A stretch of 33,450 nucleotides of DNA from NCBI GenBank assembly GCA_018064935.1, contig JAGHUF010000103.1:1-33450 (forward strand), read 5' to 3'. Origin of the DNA: Candidatus Merdinaster equi (GTDB lineage: Bacteria > Bacillota > Clostridia > Lachnospirales > Lachnospiraceae). The position numbers were made by a program, and so were the translations under genes. The notes beneath the pieces are model-generated. The model did not search any database, was not told the origin of the DNA, and worked only from the letters and a program-made list of their open reading frames with translations. Positions 6,750 to 14,410 of this stretch are shown here, in pieces (the first letter of the stretch is position 1; the number at the start of each line of letters is the position of its first letter).

Positions 6750-9332
6750 ATGAATAGAAAGAACTATGCGGTAATGATGGCGCTTCCGGGGAATGAATTC
6801 TCTACTAGCGTTGTTGAGGGAGCAGCTGAGGCGGCAAAGGAAGTAAATGCCAATCTGCTTGTTTTTCCAAATGGAATTCTTGATGCAAATAGTCCGGAAT
6901 TCAATATGCTGTACAGATATCAGTATTCGACGTTGAGCAGCTTTCTAGGCTGCAAGTCTATTGATGGAGCTGTTGTAGAATATGGAACAATAAACCTGAT
7001 GCTTAATGCTGATGCGAAGAGATCATATCTGTCGCAGATTAAGGGAGTTCCAACGGTACTTCTCGCAGAAAAGGCAGAGGGATTTCCAGGCGTATGCTTT
7101 GACAATAAAATTGGAATAAGAAAACTGGTTCAGCATCTTGTACTTGATCATGGATATACCAAGATTGGGTTCTTATCAGGCGCAAAAGATAATACGGATG
7201 CAGTTGCAAGACTTGAAGCTTTTAGAGAGGAATGTGACAATCTTGGACTCGCTATCGGCGATGACTGGATTGAATATGGTAATTTTACCTCTGAGGTAAG
7301 TGCCCAGATGGCGCATTTGCTGGGCAGACACCCTGATATACAGGTTCTTATGTGCGCCAATGATGATATGGCAATAGCAGCGTGCCAGTTCCTTCGCGAT
7401 ATGGGTAAAAAACCAGGCGAAGATATATATATCACAGGCTTTGATGACAGAGTAAAATCCAGACTCATGAGACCTTCACTAACGACAATCAAGGCCGATG
7501 CGGCGAAACTGTCATACAAGGCACTTAAGGCGATTGACAATAATGAGGATTTATTTGCAATAGAGGATGTTCCTACTGAAGTAATGCTCAGAAGGAGCTG
7601 TGGTTGTCAGAGCAGAGAGAGCGATGTTGAGGTTGAGGAAAGATTCCGTATAGATGCCCTTAGCAAGCTTGAGGAACTGGAGAAGGACAAGGCCTTCATG
7701 GGCGAGGTTGAGTTCGTTATGAAGGAGACCCTGCTTCATATGGATGAGGCTGCCGGATGGTCGCAGGCAATTCTGAAGGCTTTTGGCAGAATGGGAAGTC
7801 ATAGGAGCTTTCTTCTTTTTTATGATAAACCGGTAGAGCATAAGATTAGTGACAGCTGGAAAATGCCGGAAAAACTGAATCTGTGTGCTTCGATGATTGA
7901 GGACAGATTCAATTACTATGAGCCTGGCGAGAAGGTGTACATGACAGATGAGCTTTTCAGAGCTGATTTCATGGACTCTACAAAGGCTATGACGATGTTG
8001 GTTTTGCCAGTATTCTTCCTTGAAAAACAGATGGGCTTAATCATTACTGAATGTCCTATACAGTTTGTTCAGTTTGCGTTCCCTATGGGAAGCATGATTA
8101 GCAATATGATCGAAATGATTCATACACAGCAGGAAAACAAGAGGATTCAGGCAGAACTTGTATCCGCTAATCAGGCCAAGAGCCAGTTCCTGGCAAGCAT
8201 GTCGCATGAGATTCGTACTCCGATTAATGCAGTCATCGGTATGAATGAGATGATTAAAAGGGAGAGTACTCAGGAAGAAATTCGTGGTTACTCGGCGGAT
8301 ATTGGAAGTGCTGCTAGTAATCTTCTTGGAATTATCAATGATATTCTGGATTTCTCGAAGATAGAGTCCGGCAAGATGACAATTATCCCTGTGCCATATC
8401 ATCTTGGCAATACAGTAAAGTCGTTGTTTAAGCAGCTTTCCTTCAAGGTTATCGAGAAGGATATCAGCTTTGAACTCAATATGAATGAGGACCTTCCGGC
8501 TATCCTCAAGGGAGATGATCTGAGAATTAAACAGGTCATAACCAATTTGCTCAGCAATGCTGTTAAGTACACTGACTCGGGTAAGATTATTCTTGAAGTC
8601 AATGGTAAGCTTGTAGAGAACGGCCTCATTTTACATGTCGCTGTCAAGGATACCGGCATTGGTATTCGCGAGGAGGATATGAAGAAACTCTTCGAGAAAT
8701 TTGAAAGAGTAGACGAGACAAGAAACAGATCTATAGAGGGAACAGGGCTTGGACTTAGCATTGTCTCCGGCTTCCTGCATCTTATGGGATCTGAACTTAG
8801 AGTTAAGAGCGAGTATGGTAAGGGTTCGGAATTCTATTTTGATCTTTTCCAGGAAATTGAAGATGCGACACCATTGAGGTCTTATGTGTCCAAAGAAAAA
8901 CGTCATGGATCAGAAGGCCGTATCAAATATATTGCTCCGGGTGCACGAGTGCTTCTCGTCGATGACAATCCAATGAATCGTAAGGTTATCAAGAATCTTA
9001 TGAAGAATACGCAGGTGGTTTTCGATGAGGCAACTAATGGTAAAGAGTGCGTAGAGAAGTACGCGAACGACAAATATGATGTTGTGCTTCTTGATCACCT
9101 CATGCCTATTATGGATGGAATCGAGGCAATTAACCGCATTAAGGAATTGCCGAATTATGAGAAGGGCAAGCCTCCGATTGTAGCGCTGACAGCAAATGCA
9201 ATTTCAGGAATAGAGCAGAAATACAAAGATGCAGGTTTTGATACATACCTTGCAAAACCGGTATTACCAGCTGTTCTTGATGAGATGATGGTCAATATGC
9301 TTCCGAATGTTGAATTCCTTAAAGAAGACTAG
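6750..9332 (+). CDS. Hybrid histidine kinase with N-terminal LacI/PBP-type sensor, cytosolic
   Basis: A signalling kinase that probably senses a small ligand inside the cell. Residues about 5-287 form a LacI/periplasmic-binding-protein-type ligand domain without the DNA-binding helix-turn-helix; GYTKIGFLSGAKDN, CANDDMAIAA, ITGFDD and the closing RRSCGCQ are typical. Residues about 300-460 look like a GAF-like region. The HisKA domain has the phospho-acceptor His486 in SMSHEIRTPINAVIG. The ATPase domain has its N box (LLSNAVKYT, Asn603), DTGIGI (634-639) and GTGLGLS (664-670). The receiver has Asp738/Asp739 and the phospho-acceptor Asp782 in LLDHLMPIMDG. There is no signal peptide or membrane helix in 860 residues. 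Start ATG 6750 has GGAGAAGAAG just upstream. No partner regulator is adjacent, so output may pass to an Hpt protein elsewhere. Confidence 0.92.
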   Translation: MNRKNYAVMMALPGNEFSTSVVEGAAEAAKEVNANLLVFPNGILDANSPEFNMLYRYQYSTLSSFLGCKSIDGAVVEYGTINLMLNADAKRSYLSQIKGVPTVLLAEKAEGFPGVCFDNKIGIRKLVQHLVLDHGYTKIGFLSGAKDNTDAVARLEAFREECDNLGLAIGDDWIEYGNFTSEVSAQMAHLLGRHPDIQVLMCANDDMAIAACQFLRDMGKKPGEDIYITGFDDRVKSRLMRPSLTTIKADAAKLSYKALKAIDNNEDLFAIEDVPTEVMLRRSCGCQSRESDVEVEERFRIDALSKLEELEKDKAFMGEVEFVMKETLLHMDEAAGWSQAILKAFGRMGSHRSFLLFYDKPVEHKISDSWKMPEKLNLCASMIEDRFNYYEPGEKVYMTDELFRADFMDSTKAMTMLVLPVFFLEKQMGLIITECPIQFVQFAFPMGSMISNMIEMIHTQQENKRIQAELVSANQAKSQFLASMSHEIRTPINAVIGMNEMIKRESTQEEIRGYSADIGSAASNLLGIINDILDFSKIESGKMTIIPVPYHLGNTVKSLFKQLSFKVIEKDISFELNMNEDLPAILKGDDLRIKQVITNLLSNAVKYTDSGKIILEVNGKLVENGLILHVAVKDTGIGIREEDMKKLFEKFERVDETRNRSIEGTGLGLSIVSGFLHLMGSELRVKSEYGKGSEFYFDLFQEIEDATPLRSYVSKEKRHGSEGRIKYIAPGARVLLVDDNPMNRKVIKNLMKNTQVVFDEATNGKECVEKYANDKYDVVLLDHLMPIMDGIEAINRIKELPNYEKGKPPIVALTANAISGIEQKYKDAGFDTYLAKPVLPAVLDEMMVNMLPNVEFLKED

Positions 9333-9431
9333 GATATCGTTTGGAGAAAGGCACCGTGAAGAAGCGTTGAGGCAAACAATTTCATGAGGAAAATACAGAA
9401 GATTTATAGTACAATAATATGAGGGAGTAAC

Positions 9432-9466
9432 GCCAACTTCAGTCGGGATTAGAACTGAAACTTGGC
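9432..9466. other. Leader hairpin before the chemoreceptor gene
   Basis: GCCAA-C-TTCAGT (9432-9443) pairs with ACTGAA-AC-TTGGC (9454-9466), 11 base pairs with one small internal loop and a 10-base apex. A-rich sequence follows on this strand, so it is not a forward terminator. It ends 21 bases before AAGGAGAGG. A possible -10 (TACAAT, 9410-9415) would place it at the 5' end of the transcript. Confidence 0.45.
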
Positions 9467-9505
9467 ATGCAAAAAATAAAACAAAAAAGGAGAGGTATTA
9501 AGAGT

Positions 9506-11563
9506 ATGGCAGATTGGGTAGTTATTATGCTGATAGTAATAGCAAGTGTTGAAACTCTGGCTATTATCTTGCTGGCAGTCCTTTTTGCAATGCAGAAGGG
9601 ATCCGTATCTAAACTGGCGGCTAATGCAGCTGAGGTTGCTGGTAAGAACATGGAGGTTGAGGATATTAAAGTGTCAGGTGGCGGAAGCCTTGGGGAACTG
9701 GCTAAGAATATCAATCTTATCAAATTGAACCTTCGTGCATTTGTTGAATCGACAAAGGGAAATGTAATAACGCTGACAGATGCTATCGGTGTTCTTCAGG
9801 GGGCAACAAAGGAAACACAGAATGGTGTAGGGCAGACATCTGAAAGCCTTAATACAGTTGCAGATAAGGTTTCTGAGCAGCTTGCACTTGTTAAAGATAA
9901 CCTGGATATTATCGAATCAAATAATGGTCAGCTTGAAGAAATAGATCAGGCGATGGCGCAGATTCAGGATACTCTTGGGGAAACAGTTGGAAGCTGTAAC
10001 GAAGGAATAGCTAATCTTGAACGATATGAAGCTGGAATGACACAGATTCAGAATAATCTTAATCAGTGTGTGAAGATTCTGGATGAGTTCAGCGCTCAGA
10101 TTAATCAGGTTAATTCGATTGGCGAATTGGTTATTGATATTAGTGAAGAACTTCAGCTTCTTGCACTCAATGCTTCTATCGAGGCTGCGCGTGCAGGCGA
10201 GGCTGGCAAGGGCTTTGCAGTAGTATCTCAGGAGATGGGAGTTCTGTCTGAGAAGACTAAGCTCAATATGGATGAAATTACTGGAATTCTTGGCAAGGTT
10301 ACCGAGTCAAGTGAGCTTGTAAATAAGAGCATCATGGAATGTAATGATGCATTTAATGCAAGTGCTGCAGTATTCAATGATGTTAGTGGTTCACTCAGAA
10401 CAATTAGTTCACAGTCAGGCGAAATTGATTCTAAGATGCGTGATATCACAGATAAATATTCAAGAATTGCCAATAACTCTGACCTGTCAAAGGGAAAGGC
10501 AGAAGATTTGTATTCTGCTTCGGAAGTTATTTCGGATTCGACAAGAGATATCGTTGCTGTTTCTGAACAGACTTCTGCTGAGGCAACACAGATTGCAGAT
10601 AATGTTGAGTCACTTGAGAACATGCTTAGCGGAATCCGTAATCTTATTGGTCAGTTCAAGACAGGTATTATGCCTACTAAGAAAAATAGAACCAAGAAGG
10701 TTCGCATTGCTTTCTTCAGTAAATTGGATAATTACTTCTGGTTTGCAATTAGACGAGGAGTGTCATATGCGGAGAAGGAACTTAGCGATAACAATGTAGA
10801 AATTTTGTATTTCCCATATAAGGACGATATAGAAGAGAAACAGTTCCCAGATGATGTTGAGAAGTGCGTAAATGAGGGAGTAGATGCAATTATCTATCCT
10901 GGATTTTTAACACTTGCTGATAAGCAGATTGCAGCCGGAGCATCAAGAGGAGTCAAGATTCTTACCTATAACTGTGATTGTGGCAAGTCAATTAAGAGAC
11001 TTTCATGCTATGAGCCTGATCAGGAAGAGGCTGGAGTTATGGCAGCAGATGCAGCAGCAAAGGCACTCGGAAGAAGCGGAAATGTTGCAGTTATTCTTGG
11101 AGACAAAACAGCAGCTGTTAATAAAATCAGATACGAGAGCTTCCTGAACAGACTTAAGAGTAACTACAAGGATATTCAGGTTGTTAATACAACAGAGGTT
11201 TCTTATAACCCAGAGAAGACATATCAGCAGGAATTAGATCTGCTCAAGAAGCATCCTGAAATTGATCTTGTATACTCAACAACAGGTATGCAGATCCAGC
11301 TTGCTAAGGCAATTGAGGATGCAGGAAGAAGAGGCAAGGTTAAGGCAGTTGTATTCGATCAGAATGATGAAATCTTCAGCTACATCAAGAAGGGCGTTAT
11401 TGCTGCAGCTATTGACCATGATCCATTCAGCCAGGGACATGATCCAATTATCTATATGTACAATCATCTTGTTGATGGAATGGTTCTTCCAAATGATAGA
11501 ATTAAGTGTAAGGCAAGCGTTGTTGATAGCGACAATATAGCAGATAGAATTAGTGCAGGCTGA
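9506..11563 (+). CDS. Methyl-accepting chemotaxis protein with C-terminal periplasmic-binding-type domain
   Basis: A chemoreceptor with an unusual order of parts, 685 residues from ATG 9506. AAGGAGAGG at 9488-9496 supports that start; an earlier ATG at 9467 lies upstream of the ribosome binding site. Residues about 4-28 are one membrane helix. After it comes a short HAMP-like region and a signalling coiled coil with the conserved hairpin tip LLALNASIEAARAGEAGKGF near residues 215-240. From about residue 395 to the end is a sugar-binding-type periplasmic-binding fold (VRIAFFSKLDNYFWFAIRRG; GVDAIIYPGFL; VVFDQNDE), placed on the cytoplasmic side with the signalling domain. Usual receptors have the ligand domain outside and N-terminal. 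It probably reports an internal metabolite to the CheA-CheW array. The preceding kinase also has a binding-protein-type sensor. Confidence 0.9.
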   Translation: MADWVVIMLIVIASVETLAIILLAVLFAMQKGSVSKLAANAAEVAGKNMEVEDIKVSGGGSLGELAKNINLIKLNLRAFVESTKGNVITLTDAIGVLQGATKETQNGVGQTSESLNTVADKVSEQLALVKDNLDIIESNNGQLEEIDQAMAQIQDTLGETVGSCNEGIANLERYEAGMTQIQNNLNQCVKILDEFSAQINQVNSIGELVIDISEELQLLALNASIEAARAGEAGKGFAVVSQEMGVLSEKTKLNMDEITGILGKVTESSELVNKSIMECNDAFNASAAVFNDVSGSLRTISSQSGEIDSKMRDITDKYSRIANNSDLSKGKAEDLYSASEVISDSTRDIVAVSEQTSAEATQIADNVESLENMLSGIRNLIGQFKTGIMPTKKNRTKKVRIAFFSKLDNYFWFAIRRGVSYAEKELSDNNVEILYFPYKDDIEEKQFPDDVEKCVNEGVDAIIYPGFLTLADKQIAAGASRGVKILTYNCDCGKSIKRLSCYEPDQEEAGVMAADAAAKALGRSGNVAVILGDKTAAVNKIRYESFLNRLKSNYKDIQVVNTTEVSYNPEKTYQQELDLLKKHPEIDLVYSTTGMQIQLAKAIEDAGRRGKVKAVVFDQNDEIFSYIKKGVIAAAIDHDPFSQGHDPIIYMYNHLVDGMVLPNDRIKCKASVVDSDNIADRISAG

Positions 11564-11617
11564 GTTTGAGGATACTGGCATCTCTTCGCGACTGGTTGCT
11601 CGGAAATGAGGAATAGT

Positions 11618-12793
11618 ATGGAATATCGCAAGGACAGGTATGGTAATTTAATATCTCAGCTTGGATTTGGCTGTATGCGCTTTCAGAAGAAAGGTGGCAG
11701 CATAGATTATGAGCTGGCGAAGGAGCAGATAAGGCTTGCGATTGAAAAAGGTATAAACTATTTCGATACCGCGTATATCTATTCTGGGAGCGAAGAGACT
11801 ATAGGACGCATTTTCGAGGAGCTTGAGTGTCGAGATAAAATACATATTGCAACGAAGCTTCCTCAATATATAATCCGCTCAGACAAGGCAATTGATAAGA
11901 TTTTCAATGAGGAGTTAACCAGACTCAGAACCAATTATGTTGATTATTATCTTATGCATATGTTTACAGATTACTCCGAGTGGGAGAATCTTAAGAAGCA
12001 TGGGATAGAACAGTGGATTTCAGATAGAAAAGCTGATGGTTCGATAAAGCAGATAGGTTTCTCTTATCATGGCGAGACAGAAATGTTTCTTAAAATACTA
12101 AATGCGTATGATTGGGATTTCTGCCAGATTCAGTATAACTATCTTGATGAGAATACACAGGCAGGGCGAAAGGGCCTTGAAGCAGCACATGCCAAGGGAA
12201 TTCCGGTTGTCATTATGGAACCACTTAGAGGGGGAAAATTGGTTAACCTACCTGATGCGGCTAAGAAAGTGCTTGCAGAAGACAGTCATGGATATTCTGC
12301 AGCTGAGTTAGGGCTTAGATGGCTGTGGAATCAGGAGGCGGTGTCGGTTATTCTGTCAGGAATGAACACCAATGAAATGGTGGAAGAGAATACAAGAATC
12401 GCATCTAACGCTCAGCCGGGACATTTCACCAGCGAAGATTTTGAAATTGTTGAGAAAATCAAAAGTATCATAAGAGAGCGTGAGAAGGTCGGATGTACAG
12501 GATGCCGTTATTGTATGCCATGTCCTAAAGGAGTCGATATACCGGGTAATTTCTATTACTACAATCTCATGTACATGGAGAAGAAGTCTGCGGCAAGATT
12601 TGAGTTTGCTCAGAATATGGGACTTAGAAAAGATCCCGGATTCGCATCACAGTGTGTCGGATGCGGAAAATGTGAGCAGCACTGTCCACAGCATATTCAG
12701 ATACGTGAATGTCTGAAAAAAGCAGATAAAGAATTAAGACCACTTCCATATAAAATTGGAATAAATGTGGCAAGAAAAATGTTAGTTAAGTAG
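11618..12793 (+). CDS. Aldo/keto reductase with C-terminal 4Fe-4S ferredoxin domain
   Basis: A cytosolic oxidoreductase: an AKR TIM barrel (about residues 1-280) fused to a ferredoxin-like module. The AKR residues are Asp50 and Tyr55 in FDTAYIYSGSEE, Lys80 in ATKLP and His114 in YYLMHMF. The Fe-S ligands are C293xxC296xxC299xxC302P and C346xxC349xxC352xxxC356P, enough for two clusters, suggesting electron exchange with ferredoxin as well as NAD(P)H. Start ATG 11618 is chosen because GAGG (11608-11611) is 6 bases ahead and MEYRKDRYGN fits the family's usual opening; ATG 11606 is the alternative. Substrate unknown. It ends one base before the convergent ABC gene. Confidence 0.9.
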   Translation: MEYRKDRYGNLISQLGFGCMRFQKKGGSIDYELAKEQIRLAIEKGINYFDTAYIYSGSEETIGRIFEELECRDKIHIATKLPQYIIRSDKAIDKIFNEELTRLRTNYVDYYLMHMFTDYSEWENLKKHGIEQWISDRKADGSIKQIGFSYHGETEMFLKILNAYDWDFCQIQYNYLDENTQAGRKGLEAAHAKGIPVVIMEPLRGGKLVNLPDAAKKVLAEDSHGYSAAELGLRWLWNQEAVSVILSGMNTNEMVEENTRIASNAQPGHFTSEDFEIVEKIKSIIREREKVGCTGCRYCMPCPKGVDIPGNFYYYNLMYMEKKSAARFEFAQNMGLRKDPGFASQCVGCGKCEQHCPQHIQIRECLKKADKELRPLPYKIGINVARKMLVK

Positions 12794-12794
12794 A

Positions 12795-14180
12795 TTAATG
12801 AATGATATTGTGATGTGCAATATAAATTGGTCTATTACCAGCTGTTTCTGTGATGAATTCAAACACAGAAGTAGCTGTTTTTTTGTCGAGACCAGAGAAG
12901 GGTTCGTCTAAATAGAAGCTGGATGTTGGAGCGAGCATGGCGCGCACAAGAGCGACGCGCCTTTTTTCACCGCCGCTTAATGTATGGACAGGTCTATAGA
13001 TCATTTCTTTAGTCAGAAGCTGCTCGAGTATTTGAGGAACTTTTTCATAGTACTCAGGAGAACATCCAAGCCTGACATTTCTCACGGCGTCGAGCTTGGA
13101 AAGTAGCCTGTCTTCCTGGAATAAAACACCTCTGTGCCCAGTTCTAATGGATTTAAGCAGTGTGGTTTTTCCACAGCCTGATGGTCCGGTAATCCAGTTT
13201 ACATTAGGATGAGTTTCGTCTTTTTGCGATTCCAAATCAGGGCTGTGTTTTATGCCGGATAGATTCAATGAATCAGCAAAAGCACATGATTCTGGAGCTG
13301 AATTGGCAGCTGGCGACAGGTCGGCCACCGTTGGGGAACTGGTGCATGAGCGTGATGTAATGCGGTTTTTACGTACATTTCCCCAAGGCTTAAGTAAGAA
13401 AGTGAAGAGTGCGAGTATTATTTTTTCGATTATGACGCTTATGATGAGTATGGCTATGATATAAGCGAATACACCGGCAGTATCAAGAGAAAGCTTGGCG
13501 TCGTAGAGCAGGGTTCCGATGGTCTTAGAGCTAATGGCGATGAGCTGGGCGGCAATTCCCGATTTGAAGGCCATTCCTATCGACACCTTGAACGTTGCAA
13601 GTATTGACGGTGCAAGAAGTTCCTTGTGGATGAAAAGTATGCGATTGACTCTGTTGATTTCCAGAGTTTCAGACATCTCAATAATCTGCGAATCCTCCGT
13701 CAGGGTGGCTTCGCGGACAGAATAGTAGAACTGGGGGAAAACAATAAAGAATACAACTGGTATTGCCAGGTAAGCGGAGCCGAGGCTTATTAGCAGAAGT
13801 ACGACAATTGCGGCAATCGGTATGGCTTTCATCAGCGAGCAAAGCGGGCTGATCAGCGCGTGTAGGAAGGGTCTGCCGGCAAAAGAAAAACCAAGGGTAA
13901 TTCCGAGAATCATTGCGGGAAAGAAACCGACCAGAATCTGCCACAGGGTGCCCCAAAGTGACTGATAAAAGGTTATGTCTGCAAGTTCCTGGATGAGTCT
14001 TGTAATCGACATGGTAATGTCAGGAAGAATGAGTGGTTTTGCAAGAATAAGGGCGGATATTTCCCAGACGGCAAGCCATATTAAGGCTGAGATAATGAAA
14101 TATAATTTCGTGTGATTTTTATGCTTATTGATCAAGGTTTTATTGCCTTTTTTTAAACCATTTTCAAAACTATTTTCCAA
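12795..14180 (-). CDS. Single-chain ABC transporter: SsuC-like permease fused to a compact ATPase
   Basis: An importer-type ABC protein with permease and ATPase in one chain. After a basic N-terminus, residues about 27-275 form a BPD-type permease of the nitrate/sulfonate/taurine class; the EAA-like loop is around ETLEINRVNRILFIHKELLAPSI. A Ser/Pro/Ala-rich linker of about 50 residues leads to the ATPase: Walker A GPSGCGKTTLL, Q-loop VLFQEDRLL, signature LSGGEKRRVALVRAML, Walker B SSFYLDEP, and a His in the switch region (YIAHH). The ATPase is only about 135 residues; the strands before Walker A and the segment from Walker A to the Q-loop are strongly shortened. I start at TTG 14180, with AAGAGGT at 14188-14194. 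The longer GTG at 14237 coincides with the predicted transcription start. No substrate-binding protein is adjacent; substrate unknown. Confidence 0.85.
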   Translation of the reverse strand: MENSFENGLKKGNKTLINKHKNHTKLYFIISALIWLAVWEISALILAKPLILPDITMSITRLIQELADITFYQSLWGTLWQILVGFFPAMILGITLGFSFAGRPFLHALISPLCSLMKAIPIAAIVVLLLISLGSAYLAIPVVFFIVFPQFYYSVREATLTEDSQIIEMSETLEINRVNRILFIHKELLAPSILATFKVSIGMAFKSGIAAQLIAISSKTIGTLLYDAKLSLDTAGVFAYIIAILIISVIIEKIILALFTFLLKPWGNVRKNRITSRSCTSSPTVADLSPAANSAPESCAFADSLNLSGIKHSPDLESQKDETHPNVNWITGPSGCGKTTLLKSIRTGHRGVLFQEDRLLSKLDAVRNVRLGCSPEYYEKVPQILEQLLTKEMIYRPVHTLSGGEKRRVALVRAMLAPTSSFYLDEPFSGLDKKTATSVFEFITETAGNRPIYIAHHNIIH

Positions 14181-14242
14181 ACTAATTACCTCTTGTTTTG
14201 TAGTCTGTTGAAGAATTCTATTATCATCATATAACACGTAGA

Positions 14243-14270
14243 ATTATATCTTATATGAGAATATTATCAA
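14243..14270 (-). promoter_or_regulatory. Promoter for the fused ABC transporter gene
   Basis: On the - strand, TTGATA (14270-14265) and TATAAT (14248-14243) are separated by 16 bases. The predicted start point is near 14236, which makes GTG 14237 unlikely as the start codon and favours TTG 14180. It is back-to-back with the tig promoter; the two -35 elements are 12 bases apart. Confidence 0.75.
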
Positions 14271-14282
14271 AGGCTGAAGTAA

Positions 14283-14311
14283 TAGACATTCAACCGCGTC
14301 TATGGTATAAT
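14283..14311 (+). promoter_or_regulatory. Promoter for the tig-clpP-clpX operon
   Basis: TAGACA (14283-14288), 17 bases, then TATAAT (14306-14311) with an extended -10 TGG at 14303-14305. This is one of the best promoter matches in the window. The transcript would carry a leader of about 90 bases. No CtsR-type or CIRCE-type operator is visible around it. Confidence 0.8.
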
Positions 14312-14410
14312 TTCGGTTGATTGTGAGCAATTCCGGATTATACCGAGACAAATTACATAGTAATTAATGCTTATATTAAGAAATATTATATTTTAAGGAG
14401 AAACATAAAA

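Noticed and set aside
6630-6750. Riboswitch before the hybrid kinase
   Set aside because: The stems do not match cyclic-di-GMP, purine, SAM, TPP or other consensus cores that I know.
14320-14332. ATTGTGAGCAATT, resembling half of a lac operator
   Set aside because: Too short, downstream of the tig promoter, and no LacI-type DNA-binding protein in the window; probably chance.
14281-14410. CtsR or CIRCE operator for the clp genes
   Set aside because: No GGTCAAA direct repeat and no TTAGCACTC-N9-GAGTGCTAA dyad were found here or before the Hsp70 gene.
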